This document shows, in pieces, positions 24,117 to 32,915 of a stretch of DNA of 54,831 nt; the stretch's first letter is position 1; each line of letters opens with the position of its first letter. Location: NCBI GenBank assembly GCA_020725545.1, contig DYEV01000017.1, positions 1 through 54,831 on the forward strand. The letters are read 5' to 3'. The position numbers were made by a program, and so were the translations under genes. The notes under the pieces were generated by a model that made no database searches, had not been told where the DNA came from, and saw only the letters and a program-made list of their open reading frames with translations. This stretch comes from Desulfobacca sp. (lineage in GTDB: Bacteria > Desulfobacterota > Desulfobaccia > Desulfobaccales > Desulfobaccaceae).

Positions 24117-24725
24117 TTAAATAAGACTCTGTCCATTGCGATTCCCATACAGGCGCCAGATATCCAGGCCACCGTAATACAGATAATACAAACCGAACAG
24201 CACGAAGATCAAAGCCGCCCCCACTTTTATGGCCCGCTCCGGCAGCTGTTTGCCTAAAATCCGGCCGACGCCGATGGCCAGGGCGTCGGAGAGCACCATG
24301 CCCAGGGTGGAGCCCAGCCAGACCGGCAGGAGGTCCTGGCTGGCGGCCAGGGTGACAGTGCTGAGCATGGTTTTGTCACCCAGTTCGGCCAGAAAGAAGG
24401 TGACGAAGACGATGACGAAGGGCGACCGCAACCCTCGACTGGAGTAATCGGCCTCATCCTCCAGGGTGTCGCCCCGCCAGGTCCACCAGCCAAAGCCCAC
24501 AAAGGCCAGACCGGAGAGGAAGTAAATCCAAGCCTGGGGCAGAAACCGGCTGGTGGCGCCACCCAGAGCCACGGACAGGGCATGCACCGCCAAGGTGGCC
24601 AGAAAGATGGCTAGCAGGACGACCCCGGCCCGATAGCGGGTGGCCAACAGAAGGGCCACCAGTTGGGTTTTATCCCCCAGCTCCGCCAGAAACACGAGAA
24701 ATAATGACAACCAGAAAGCTTCCAC
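24117..24725 (-). CDS. GDT1/UPF0016-family manganese exporter
   Basis: 202 aa integral membrane protein of the GDT1/TMEM165 family (MneA-like), with two copies of the signature ELGDKT (FLAELGDKTQL near the N-terminus and FLAELGDKTML in the second half) in two homologous groups of three helices. Bacterial members export manganese. An ATG frame extends to 24821, but that part runs through the riboswitch terminator hairpin. I start at GTG 24725, just downstream of it. Control is by the adjacent yybP-ykoY riboswitch, which fits the manganese role. Confidence 0.88.
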   Translation of the reverse strand: MEAFWLSLFLVFLAELGDKTQLVALLLATRYRAGVVLLAIFLATLAVHALSVALGGATSRFLPQAWIYFLSGLAFVGFGWWTWRGDTLEDEADYSSRGLRSPFVIVFVTFFLAELGDKTMLSTVTLAASQDLLPVWLGSTLGMVLSDALAIGVGRILGKQLPERAIKVGAALIFVLFGLYYLYYGGLDIWRLYGNRNGQSLI

Positions 24726-24738
24726 ACTGACTACCCCC

Positions 24739-24774
24739 AAAAAAAAAGACTTTTGCACCCAAGGTGCAAAAGTC
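24739..24774 (-). terminator. Riboswitch-linked intrinsic terminator
   Basis: A perfect 12-bp stem GACTTTTGCACC/GGTGCAAAAGTC with a 3-base loop is followed on the minus strand by nine Ts, immediately before the exporter start. The 5' arm GACTTTTGC is also the 3' strand of the aptamer P1 helix, so the two structures exclude each other. Confidence 0.93.
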
Positions 24775-24855
24775 TCGCTGAGCGTAAAGGTGCCGGCAAC
24801 GCCAGGCCCGGAGGCCAGCATGTTGACGCTGCCCGGAGCAGCTACTCCCCTTTGC
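24766..24855 (-). promoter_or_regulatory. yybP-ykoY manganese riboswitch
   Basis: On the minus strand the segment reads GCAAAGGGGAGTAGC, then GTCAACATGCTGGCC, GGCGTTGCCGGC and CGCTGAGCGAGACTTTTGC. These are the conserved GGGGAGUAG and GUCAACA loop elements and the closing GAGACnUUUGC of the yybP-ykoY class, which binds Mn2+. Binding would stabilise P1, stop the terminator from forming and switch the exporter on. Confidence 0.93.
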
Positions 24856-24934
24856 TGACGATATCGTATCTGAACGTAGTCAAAAAGGCAAGTCCCCGAA
24901 AGCCTTTTTCGGCCTCCCCAGAGTTTTTTCTCCC

Positions 24935-24969
24935 AAAAAAAGGGGCGGCTCCCGGAGCCGCCCCTTTTT
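24935..24969. terminator. Bidirectional intrinsic terminator
   Basis: AAAAAAAGGGGCGGCTCC and its complement GGAGCCGCCCCTTTTT form a strong hairpin with A/T tracts on both sides. It lies 18 bp after the stop of the minus-strand beta-barrel gene and separates it from the riboswitch unit. Confidence 0.9.
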
Positions 24970-24986
24970 CGTGTCTTTATATTTGG

Positions 24987-25814
24987 TTAGAAGTGATAGG
25001 CTGCGCCCACCTGCCCAGAGAAGAGGTTGAAATCAGGCTTGGATTGGGCATTGTAGGTGAACACGGTACCGGGGATAGTCCCGTTGAAATCATACTTGGG
25101 AGCAAAATACCGGTATTTAAAAGAAACCTGGACAGAGACGGACTTGTTAAAGTAGTAGCGGACGCCGGTCTCCGTAGCCAGGCCAAGATCCACCGAACTC
25201 TTGGATGCGGGGGCCAAACCAAAGTTAGCCCCTAAAACCCTGATGTTAGCAGTAGGACGCTCATCGCTGAAGAAAACCGCCGGACCCACTGCCAGGTAAA
25301 CTTCCAGCCGGCCAAAGGGCAGTTGGCTGTCAGGCAGGAAGCCATAGCGGCCGGCGAACATGAAAGCCCAAGTGGCCAAGCTGCCGCTGGTATCAAACCC
25401 AAAGTCACCGGTGAGACCGGGAATTCTCCATCTGCCGTTTTGATTGGAGAAACTCAGCTTCTGATAGCTGAAATCGGTATAAAAGCCGAAGTAGCGGGCC
25501 CAATCCGGCATGTTCCCGATGGCATAGGTGCCGTAAGGCGAAAACCAGTAACCAAACTTCAGGCCGCCCAGGACATAGGGATCAATATTGCCCGGGATGG
25601 TCGCCCGAATTGGCACAGCCAAGGCGTTTGTGTTAAAATTTCTGATGGCGTTACTCTGTGACGAGGCGCCCCCGCCCCCCACATAAAGTTCGATGAAGAA
25701 AGACGGTTCCGACAGAGCCTTTGCCGTCGGAGCTTTCGTCTGGGCCCACACCATGGTAGGCGCCAGCACCAAGGCGGCAATAACCGCCAACCAGATGAAT
25801 TTCCCCTTTTTCAT
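24987..25814 (-). CDS. Outer-membrane beta-barrel protein
   Basis: 275 aa with a clear signal peptide (MKKGKFIWLAVIAALVLAPTMVWA, cleavage after AWA-like VWA). The mature part alternates amphipathic strands with aromatic girdles (VLGGLKFGYWF, WARYFGFYTDFSYQKL, VSVQVSFKYRYF) and ends VGAAYHF, with the terminal phenylalanine needed for BAM-dependent insertion. This fits an eight-stranded OmpA/OmpW-like barrel with unknown substrate. It is monocistronic, with a strong terminator after it. Confidence 0.85.
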   Translation of the reverse strand: MKKGKFIWLAVIAALVLAPTMVWAQTKAPTAKALSEPSFFIELYVGGGGASSQSNAIRNFNTNALAVPIRATIPGNIDPYVLGGLKFGYWFSPYGTYAIGNMPDWARYFGFYTDFSYQKLSFSNQNGRWRIPGLTGDFGFDTSGSLATWAFMFAGRYGFLPDSQLPFGRLEVYLAVGPAVFFSDERPTANIRVLGANFGLAPASKSSVDLGLATETGVRYYFNKSVSVQVSFKYRYFAPKYDFNGTIPGTVFTYNAQSKPDFNLFSGQVGAAYHF

Positions 25815-26051
25815 GTTTCCCCCCTTAATAATTAGGTTTTCTGTTGCATACCAATCTGTTTACTACGAAAGGTCGTGTTTTCCCCTCACACCCCCCTTCC
25901 CTTTAGGCACTCCTCTCTCAAGGCAAGAATATGCGCCTGGTATTTACCATTACGGCCATTTTATGGTGAAAGTGTGAATATTGTCAAGCAGAAAGTTATG
26001 CCATCAAAGAAAATTTTGCGCTCGCAGCCCAAAACCACCCCTTGCCTGGGC

Positions 26052-26960
26052 TTAAGGCCAGAAACTCAGGAGCGTTGCTGCTCCCAGAACCAAGCCGATG
26101 AGGCCGTTTATCGTGAAAAAGGCCTGATTGAGGCGGCTCAGGTCCTGAGGCGAGAGCAGGGCGTGTTCCGCCATTAAGAGGATGGCGGCCACTACCGCGG
26201 CGCCCCAATAGAGGGGTCCCAACATCGCAACCCAGGCCACGGCCAGAAAACCCAGACCAGCCCCCACATGCAGCCCCGCAGCCAGGCGCATGGCCCGGAC
26301 CCGGCCAAAACGGGCCGGGAGGGAGCATAAGCCTGACTGCCGATCAAAATCCTCATCCTGCAGGGCATAGAGGATATCAAAGCCAGCCACCCAGAGGAGG
26401 ACTGCCAGCGACAACAGGAGTGGCAGGGGTTGGATATCACCCCGGATGGCAATCCAACCTCCCAGGGGCGCCAGACCCAAGCCGGCGCCCAGAACCACAT
26501 GTGAGGCCCAGGTAAAACGTTTCGTATAGGAATAGAAGAAAACCCATCCCAGCGCCAACGGCGCGAGCAGCAGACTCAGCCAGTTGAGCTGCCCAGCGGC
26601 CAGGAAAAAGAGCAGGGAACTGGCGATGATAAAAATCACCGTGGCCCGGCGGCTGACCAAACCCATGGGCAAGGCCCGGCTGGCGGTGCGGGGATTCAGG
26701 GCATCGTAGGGCCAGTCCACCAGCCGGTTAAAGGCCATGGCGGCGCTGCGGGCTCCCACCATGGCCAGCAGGATAAAAAAGGCCTGCCGGGCCGTGGGCA
26801 ACCCCCGGGCCGCCAGCAGCGCCCCCATAAAGGCAAAGGGGAGGGCAAAAACCGTATGCTCGATCTTGATCATGTCGAGGAGAATCAACAAGTTCCCAGC
26901 TATAGTCATTTTTTCCGGCGCGGCCTTCAAACCAGATTTTATCTTATTGTTTTGACTCAT
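26052..26960 (-). CDS. ubiA: UbiA-family prenyltransferase, menaquinone pathway
   Basis: 302 aa integral membrane prenyltransferase. It carries both Asp-rich motifs: NRLVDWPYDALNPRTASRALP (first) and DILYALQDEDFDRQSG (second), which bind Mg-diphosphate of the polyprenyl donor. Several hydrophobic helices lie between them. Position after ubiD and mqnA suggests it prenylates the aromatic product of the futalosine route (MqnP-type role) rather than 4-hydroxybenzoate. The start overlaps the ubiD stop by 17 bp. Confidence 0.88.
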   Translation of the reverse strand: MSQNNKIKSGLKAAPEKMTIAGNLLILLDMIKIEHTVFALPFAFMGALLAARGLPTARQAFFILLAMVGARSAAMAFNRLVDWPYDALNPRTASRALPMGLVSRRATVIFIIASSLLFFLAAGQLNWLSLLLAPLALGWVFFYSYTKRFTWASHVVLGAGLGLAPLGGWIAIRGDIQPLPLLLSLAVLLWVAGFDILYALQDEDFDRQSGLCSLPARFGRVRAMRLAAGLHVGAGLGFLAVAWVAMLGPLYWGAAVVAAILLMAEHALLSPQDLSRLNQAFFTINGLIGLVLGAATLLSFWP

Positions 26961-28407
26961 GCCCTAACCCCAGCCGGCCCCAGATCTGGTCCACCTTCTT
27001 TTGCACCTCCGGGTCCATGTCAATGACCTCGGGCCAGTCCCGAGTAAAGCCTTCTTCGGGCCACTTGCGGGTGGCGTCGATGCCCATCTTGGAGCCATAG
27101 TGGGGCAGGGGTGAGGCATGGTCCAGGGCGTCCACCGGTCCGTCCACAAAGACCACATCTCGGCGGGGATCGACGTTATTGCCCAGGCGCCAGAGGACAT
27201 TGCCCAAATCTTGGACATCAACTTCCTTATCGAACACAATCATGATTTTCGTGAACATCATCTGGCCCAAACCCCAGAGGGCGTGCATGACCTTGCGGGC
27301 GTGGCCCGGATAGCGTTTGTCAATGGCTATGAAGGCCAGATTGTGGAACACCCCTTCCACCGGCAGGTTCATGTCGACGATCTCGGGCAGGGTTTTCTTG
27401 ATGAGGGGTAAAAACAGGCGCTCCGTGGCCTTGGCCATGAAACAGTCTTCCATGGGCGGCCGGCCGACGATGGTGGCCGGATAGATGGCCTGGCGGCGCC
27501 GGGTCAGGGTGGTGACATGGAAGACGGGATACATGTCGGCCAGGGAATAGTAGCCGGTGTGATCGCCAAAGGGGCCCTCGAGACGGCGCTCCCCGGGTTC
27601 CACATAACCTTCCAGGACGATCTGGGAGGCGGCCGGGACCAGCAAAGGGACCGAGACGCAGTGCACCAGCTCCACCGGTTCCTGGCGCAGGAAGCCGGCA
27701 AAGAGCATTTCGTCCAGATCATCGGGGAGGGGTGCGGTGGCCGCATAGGTCACCGCCGGGTCCGGGCCGATGGCCACCGCCACCGGCAGACGTTCGCCCC
27801 GCTGCTCCGCCACCCGGTAGTGGGCCGCGCCGCCCTTGTGCCGGTGCCAGTGCATACCCGTGGTGTTGCGGTCATAGACCTGCAGCCGATACATGCCCAC
27901 ATTGCGTTTGCCGGTTTCCGGATGGTGGGTGATGACCACCGGCAGGGTGATAAAGGGGCCGCCGTCCTGAGGCCAGCAGGTGAGCACCGGAATGGTGCCC
28001 AGATCCACCTCATCTCCCTGTAGGACGATCTCCTGGCAGGGGGCGCGGCTGACGGTTTTGGGGAAGATGTTGGCCAACCGCCGCAGTTTGGGGATCATCT
28101 TGAGCTTCTTAAAGAGGGTGTCCGGTGCTTCGGCTTCCAGGAAGCTGAGGATGTCCGTGGCTATTTCCTCAAAACTATCCACTTCCAGGGCCAGGCACAT
28201 GCGCCGCATGGACCCGAAGGCGTTCATCAAGACCGGCATATCGTAGCCCGGGACGTTTTCAAAGAGGAGCGCCGGTCCGCCCAGTTTACAGACCCGGTCG
28301 GTGACTTCGGTGATTTCCAAATAGGGACTCAACGGCTCTTGAATGCGGACGAGTTCCCTCTCTTTTTCCAGGACCTTGATAAATTTTTGCAGGCTGTCGT
28401 AGCCCAT
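26944..28407 (-). CDS. ubiD: UbiD-family decarboxylase, menaquinone pathway
   Basis: 487 aa, full length for prenylated-FMN-dependent decarboxylases. The N-terminal SLQKFIKVLEKERELVRI, GGPALLFENVPGYDMPV, TCWPQDGGPFITLPVVIT and GMYRLQVYDRNTTGMHWH motifs are diagnostic. In a cluster with mqnA, mqnC and mqnE it probably decarboxylates the naphthoate intermediate (MqnL-type role). The cofactor partner ubiX is not in the window. It is followed by ubiA with a 17-bp overlap. Confidence 0.9.
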   Translation of the reverse strand: MGYDSLQKFIKVLEKERELVRIQEPLSPYLEITEVTDRVCKLGGPALLFENVPGYDMPVLMNAFGSMRRMCLALEVDSFEEIATDILSFLEAEAPDTLFKKLKMIPKLRRLANIFPKTVSRAPCQEIVLQGDEVDLGTIPVLTCWPQDGGPFITLPVVITHHPETGKRNVGMYRLQVYDRNTTGMHWHRHKGGAAHYRVAEQRGERLPVAVAIGPDPAVTYAATAPLPDDLDEMLFAGFLRQEPVELVHCVSVPLLVPAASQIVLEGYVEPGERRLEGPFGDHTGYYSLADMYPVFHVTTLTRRRQAIYPATIVGRPPMEDCFMAKATERLFLPLIKKTLPEIVDMNLPVEGVFHNLAFIAIDKRYPGHARKVMHALWGLGQMMFTKIMIVFDKEVDVQDLGNVLWRLGNNVDPRRDVVFVDGPVDALDHASPLPHYGSKMGIDATRKWPEEGFTRDWPEVIDMDPEVQKKVDQIWGRLGLGHESKQ

Positions 28408-28595
28408 ATGTATTCCTTTATTTTTCCTGGCGGGCTTTCCCCGCCTGATGAGAAGCTATTTCAAAACCCCTTTTTCCCGGGATCCGGAACGGAGTGAAGG
28501 AGCTAGATCTAACTGGAAATACAACATTCTTCGCTGCGCGCGGAGCGACAAAACCATCGCCGGCGGGGATTTGATCTAAGTCTGCCGGTCCGCCG

Positions 28596-29417
28596 TCAAA
28601 GAAAACGTAGTTGCGGCAAATCATCAAATTCCCCGTAGCGCCAGAGAAAACGGAAAAAGGTCTCCAAACCTTCTTGTTGGTCGGCGTCCAGGTCATAATT
28701 GAGCCGTTGAAAATAAGCGATCAGTTCTGCGGCAGACAAGGGCACCACCGTTGCCGCCTGTTGGCAGATGGCCGGCAGCGCTTGCAGCCCCAGGGCCTTG
28801 GCGGCCAGGAGGGTGCGATGGACGGTGCGGACCGGCTCAGGGTTCTCCTGAAAATATGCCGCCCGGGCGGCCCAGACGCCGAAAACAAAGGGGAGGCCGG
28901 TGAGGTCGGCCCAGGCCCGGCCCAGATCCAGAAAATAGGGGTAGCAGCCCCGGGCTTTAAGGCGCAGGGCCTCGTCGCCGATGGCCAACATGCCGTAGCA
29001 GCCGTCCAGGAAGCGGTCGGTGACCGGCCCCACTCGATAGAGGGGCCGGGCGCCATAGAGTTCGGTCAGGACGATTTTCACTAAGGCCGCGGAGGTGGCT
29101 GAGCCGGCGCTGAGGAGCACCTCTCTGCCGGTGAGCCGATGAAACGGCACCCGGCTGAAAAACAGGACGCTGCCCACGTCGCCCCGGGTGGCGATGGCCA
29201 GGTCGGGCAACAGGACATAATGATCACTATGGCGGCCGTATTCATAGGAGGAAATGGCGCTGACATCCAGCAACCCCTGGCGCAGGCGCTGGTTCAGTTC
29301 CGCCGGCGTGCCCGTCTCCACGGCAAAGCCGTTGGCTACCCAAGCCTGGTCCAGGGCAAAATAAATGGGGAGGACATTAATGTAGCGGATGCGTCCCAAC
29401 CGCACCTTAGGCTCCAT
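28596..29417 (-). CDS. mqnA: Chorismate dehydratase MqnA
   Basis: 273 aa periplasmic-binding-protein-like fold enzyme that converts chorismate to 3-[(1-carboxyvinyl)oxy]benzoate, the first step of the futalosine pathway. Hallmarks: RLGRIRYINVLPIYFAL, GTPAELNQRLRQGLLDVSAISSYEYGRH and LAIGDEALRLK. I start at ATG 29417, which has AAGGAG seven bases upstream and overlaps the mqnX stop by 11 bp. The downstream 190 bp to ubiD shows no gene. Confidence 0.92.
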   Translation of the reverse strand: MEPKVRLGRIRYINVLPIYFALDQAWVANGFAVETGTPAELNQRLRQGLLDVSAISSYEYGRHSDHYVLLPDLAIATRGDVGSVLFFSRVPFHRLTGREVLLSAGSATSAALVKIVLTELYGARPLYRVGPVTDRFLDGCYGMLAIGDEALRLKARGCYPYFLDLGRAWADLTGLPFVFGVWAARAAYFQENPEPVRTVHRTLLAAKALGLQALPAICQQAATVVPLSAAELIAYFQRLNYDLDADQQEGLETFFRFLWRYGEFDDLPQLRFL

Positions 29418-30681
29418 GGAGCATCTCCTTTCCCGACGGCGTGAGCCAATAGATCTGCCCGTGGACGCCGGCGTCCAAGAGGCCGGGCCACAGATCCCTC
29501 GGGGCCGGCACCGGCAGAAATAACAACGCCGCCCGTTTGCCGGGCCTGAGGCTGCCGAATTCATGGTGGCGCCCCAGGGCCTCGGCCCCGCGCCAGGTGG
29601 CCATGGTCAGATAATCGGCCAAGGGGATCTCTGGGCAGTATTCATACAAGAGTTGTATGTCCTTGAATAAATTGAAGTCAGCTGTGCTGGCCAGGGAGTC
29701 GGTCCCCAGGGTCAGCCTTACCCCGGCCCGGCGCAGAGCCGCAACGTCGGGTACGCCGACGCCGGTATGCCGGTTGGAGCGGGGACAGAGGGCCAGGAAG
29801 ACGCCGCGGCGGGCCAGAATGGCCCGATCTGCCTCTGTCAGGCAGACACCGTGCACCGCCAGGCTGGGCCCCTGCCAAAACCCCAACTGCTCCAGATAGA
29901 CCGCGGGAGAACAGGCCGGCGGCGTGTAGCCCTCATACCAGCGGCCGCGATCCTGTAAAAGGTCACGGAAGGGGCCGGTGCCCTGCTGCAAAAAGACAAG
30001 TTCTTCCGGAGATTCACCCAGATGCACACACCCCGGCCGCTGCCGGGTCTGGTTCCAGACAGCGATCCGGCGGAACAGGGCCGCAGCCACGGAATAGGGG
30101 GCATGGGCCGCGGCACTCACCGGCAGCTCGGCGACGGCGGGGCGGGCGAAAAAAGGGAAATCGGCCGCCAATTGACCATTGTTGAGCAGATTGAATCCCA
30201 AGCACTCATAAAAATAGTGAAAGGCCAGATCGCCGGCCGCCAGCATGTCCAGACTGCGACCGGAGTTGCTGACCTCGCCCACCAAAATGGTGCCGCTGCG
30301 CCGCAGGGCGGCGATACTATGCCGGATGCCCTGGTCGATGGCCGCCGGCGGGAGTGACGCATAGCCGGCCATGGCCTTGGCCAGCCAGGCCGGCAGGGTT
30401 TCCTGGGGCGGAATGGTCCCGGCCAGGGCCGTAAACTCCAGATGCACATGGGTATTGACCAGGGCTGGGAGAATGGCCCCGTCGCCGTGATCATGGCAGA
30501 TCATTTGGCCGCCATGGGTCTGGCACTGGTCCCGAACGGCGGCGGCCGGGCCCACGGCCAGAATCCGGCCATCGGCCACCGCCACGGCGCCGTCCGTGAG
30601 CACCGGGCTCGAGATGGGAATGACCCACCGGGCCTGATGAATGGTGATGGACTCGCCCCCGGCCCTCGTTTGGCCTGCCAT
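29407..30681 (-). CDS. mqnX: Aminofutalosine deaminase-like amidohydrolase MqnX
   Basis: 424 aa amidohydrolase. Metal ligands are visible: NTHVHLEF (H-x-H), AAHAPYSV, VHLGES and GTDSLAS (terminal Asp). The family includes guanine and cytosine deaminases; the mqn context indicates deamination of 6-amino-6-deoxyfutalosine to futalosine. I start at ATG 30681, five bases after the stop of the MTAP-like gene; an upstream ATG in frame lies inside that gene. Confidence 0.85.
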   Translation of the reverse strand: MAGQTRAGGESITIHQARWVIPISSPVLTDGAVAVADGRILAVGPAAAVRDQCQTHGGQMICHDHGDGAILPALVNTHVHLEFTALAGTIPPQETLPAWLAKAMAGYASLPPAAIDQGIRHSIAALRRSGTILVGEVSNSGRSLDMLAAGDLAFHYFYECLGFNLLNNGQLAADFPFFARPAVAELPVSAAAHAPYSVAAALFRRIAVWNQTRQRPGCVHLGESPEELVFLQQGTGPFRDLLQDRGRWYEGYTPPACSPAVYLEQLGFWQGPSLAVHGVCLTEADRAILARRGVFLALCPRSNRHTGVGVPDVAALRRAGVRLTLGTDSLASTADFNLFKDIQLLYEYCPEIPLADYLTMATWRGAEALGRHHEFGSLRPGKRAALLFLPVPAPRDLWPGLLDAGVHGQIYWLTPSGKEMLHGA

Positions 30682-30686
30682 CGGTC

Positions 30687-31571
30687 TCAGACCTCTCCCG
30701 GCCCGATGAACCACTGCCGCCAATCCGGACCGATGTCGCCCCGTTGCCGATAGCGCTCCATGAGCCAGGGGCAGGGGCACTGCCGGGGCGTGGCCGTCAG
30801 AGCCGGCAGCAGGTTTAGGACCAGATCGGCAAAGGCGGCCTCCACCGCCTGCACCCGACGGATTTCCTGGGGTGTAGCCAAGCCTTCAAAAAGGACCCCC
30901 CGTTGATAAGGCCGGTCTTTGATGCCTTCGGCATAGTTGACCACATAGCAGACCGGGGTGTAGCAGAGTTCCAGTTCCCGGGCCAAAAAGACCTCGGGCA
31001 CCAGGGTCATACCTACCAGGTCGCCGCCCAACAGCTTGAACTTGCGGATTTCCGCCGGCGTTTCCAAACGGGGGCCGGTGGTGGCGGTGTAGACCCCGGC
31101 GGCATGCAACGGGAACGGGCCGGAGCTGAGGCCTTGGATCAAAACCTGTCGCAGCTCCGGGCAGAAGACCGGGTTCTGCCGGACAAACCCCAGGCCGCGC
31201 CCGGGGAAAAAGGTATACGGTTGCTGGTGGCCTTCATCCAGGATATCGTCAGGAATGACCAGATCTCCGGGCGCCATGGCCTCGTTGATGGCCCCGGGGG
31301 CGCACCAGGCCAGGATCTTCTCCACCCCCAGGGCCTTGAGGGCATAGAGATTGGCCCGGTCATTGACATAGGGAGCCGAGACCTCATAACCGGATTCACC
31401 GTGCCGGGAGAGGACGGCAAAGGGTATATCCTGAAAGTCGAAAAGGTGAATTGGATTGCTGCGGCCGAAGGGGGTGTCAAAGCGGGCCGCCGGCTGCGGC
31501 TGCAGCCCCCGGGCCAAGAAATCCCTCTGGGCTCCCACCCGGGCAATAATGGCGATCTGTGGTCTGAGCAT
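30687..31571 (-). CDS. MTAP/purine nucleoside phosphorylase-family protein in mqn cluster
   Basis: 294 aa. The family signatures are YVNDRANLYALKALGVEKI, CAPGAINEAMAPGDLVIPDD and TTGPRLETPAEIRKFKLLGGDLVGMTLVPEV, the last being the MTAP substrate and phosphate site. It sits where the futalosine hydrolase gene (mqnB) would be expected, and I see no mqnB. A reasonable inference is that it cleaves the futalosine glycosidic bond by hydrolysis or phosphorolysis; a methylthioadenosine salvage role is the alternative. Confidence 0.85.
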   Translation of the reverse strand: MLRPQIAIIARVGAQRDFLARGLQPQPAARFDTPFGRSNPIHLFDFQDIPFAVLSRHGESGYEVSAPYVNDRANLYALKALGVEKILAWCAPGAINEAMAPGDLVIPDDILDEGHQQPYTFFPGRGLGFVRQNPVFCPELRQVLIQGLSSGPFPLHAAGVYTATTGPRLETPAEIRKFKLLGGDLVGMTLVPEVFLARELELCYTPVCYVVNYAEGIKDRPYQRGVLFEGLATPQEIRRVQAVEAAFADLVLNLLPALTATPRQCPCPWLMERYRQRGDIGPDWRQWFIGPGEV

Positions 31572-31762
31572 GGCAGTCTGTGGTTTCTGGTTTCCGGTTT
31601 CGGGAGATGTCTCAGTGACCTTGCTGAATGATCTTTAGCCCCTGCTCACACTCGAGGCTTGGCCCTATTCTTTCTGGCCCTCGGTTTACAGCTTCTTTGA
31701 CCTGTTACCCCGACTTTATACCCCTTGCTGAAGCTCGGGGCTCTGGGCGGTAATGTTCCGGC

Positions 31763-32839
31763 TTAGGGCTGCCGTTCCACCGGCCGATAGAGATGGTCCC
31801 GTTGCCGGACCAGGTAGCCGGCGCCTTCGATCTGTCGGACGATCTCCTCCCGGCTGAGGCGGTAGCCCACACCGGTGGCCGCCACGACGTTTTCTTCGAT
31901 CATGGTGGAGCCGAAATCGTTGGCCCCGAACTCCAGGGCGATCTGGGCCACCTTGGCCCCTTGGGTGACCCAGGAGACCTGCAGATTGGCGAAATTGTCC
32001 AACACCAACCGGGCGATGGCCAGGGTCTTGAGGTAATCCACCACATCGGTGGTCGTGCCGCCCAGGGCCGTGCCGCCGGGTTGGAAGCTCCAGGGAATAA
32101 AGGCGGTAAAGCCGCCAGTGTGGTCCTGCACCTCCCGGAGGCGCAACAGATGCTGCAACCGTTCGGCCTTGGTCTCGATATGCCCGAACATCATGGTGGC
32201 GGTGGTCCGCAGCCCCAGAGCATGGGCCGTGGCCATCACCGTCAGCCACTTCTGGGCGGTGCCTTTGCCCGGCGCCAGCTGGGAGCGCACCCGGTCCACC
32301 AGAATTTCGGCGCCGCCGCCGGGGATGGAGTTGAGCCCGGCGGCCCGCAGGCGCTCCAGCACCTCAGTGAGACTGAGGCCGAAACTCTTGGCAAAAAAGC
32401 TGATTTCCGGGGGGGAAAAGCCATGGACCATGAGGCCGGCTTGCCGGATAAAACGCACCAATTCCTCATAATAGGAGAAGGGGAGCTCGGGGTTGAGACC
32501 GCCCTGCAGCAGGATGCCGGTGCCGCCCAGGGCCTTGGTTTCCGCCAACTTGCGTTCCAACTCCTCCCAGGACAGGACATAGCCCTCGGGGTGCCCCGGT
32601 GGTCGGTAAAAGGCACAGAAGCGGCAGCCGGAGACGCAGATATTGGTGTAATTGATGTTCCGGTCCACCACGTAGGAGACCACGGCCTCGGGATGACGCT
32701 GCCGGCGGATATAATCGGCCCAGCGCCCCAGGGTCAATAAGTCCAGGTCCCACAGCGCCAGCGCCTCGTCCAGGGAGAGGCGCTCCTGGGCTAAAATTTT
32801 CTTAGCCAGCGCCGCCGCAGCGGTGGCACAACCTTGCAT
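31763..32839 (-). CDS. mqnC: Cyclic dehypoxanthinyl futalosine synthase MqnC (radical SAM)
   Basis: 358 aa radical SAM enzyme. The cluster motif is CVSGCRFC (CxxxCxxC), preceded by DRNINYTNI; LQGGLNPELPFSYYEELVRFI and FGANDFGSTMIEENVVAATG are typical of MqnC. It forms the spiro ring from dehypoxanthinyl futalosine. I choose ATG 32839; an in-frame ATG 24 bp earlier is also possible and neither has a strong ribosome-binding site. It lies 76 bp after mqnE. Confidence 0.93.
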   Translation of the reverse strand: MQGCATAAAALAKKILAQERLSLDEALALWDLDLLTLGRWADYIRRQRHPEAVVSYVVDRNINYTNICVSGCRFCAFYRPPGHPEGYVLSWEELERKLAETKALGGTGILLQGGLNPELPFSYYEELVRFIRQAGLMVHGFSPPEISFFAKSFGLSLTEVLERLRAAGLNSIPGGGAEILVDRVRSQLAPGKGTAQKWLTVMATAHALGLRTTATMMFGHIETKAERLQHLLRLREVQDHTGGFTAFIPWSFQPGGTALGGTTTDVVDYLKTLAIARLVLDNFANLQVSWVTQGAKVAQIALEFGANDFGSTMIEENVVAATGVGYRLSREEIVRQIEGAGYLVRQRDHLYRPVERQP

Positions 32840-32915
32840 CGTTGTTTTTCCCTTTTCCCTCATCCCTGGCCCCGGCTCCGACCAGCTTTCTTCTTTGGTC
32901 CGGTCATATCGAGAA

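Noticed and set aside
24726-24821. Longer start for the manganese exporter
   Set aside because: The added 32 codons run through the terminator hairpin and part of the riboswitch aptamer, and homologues begin near the first ELGDKT helix.
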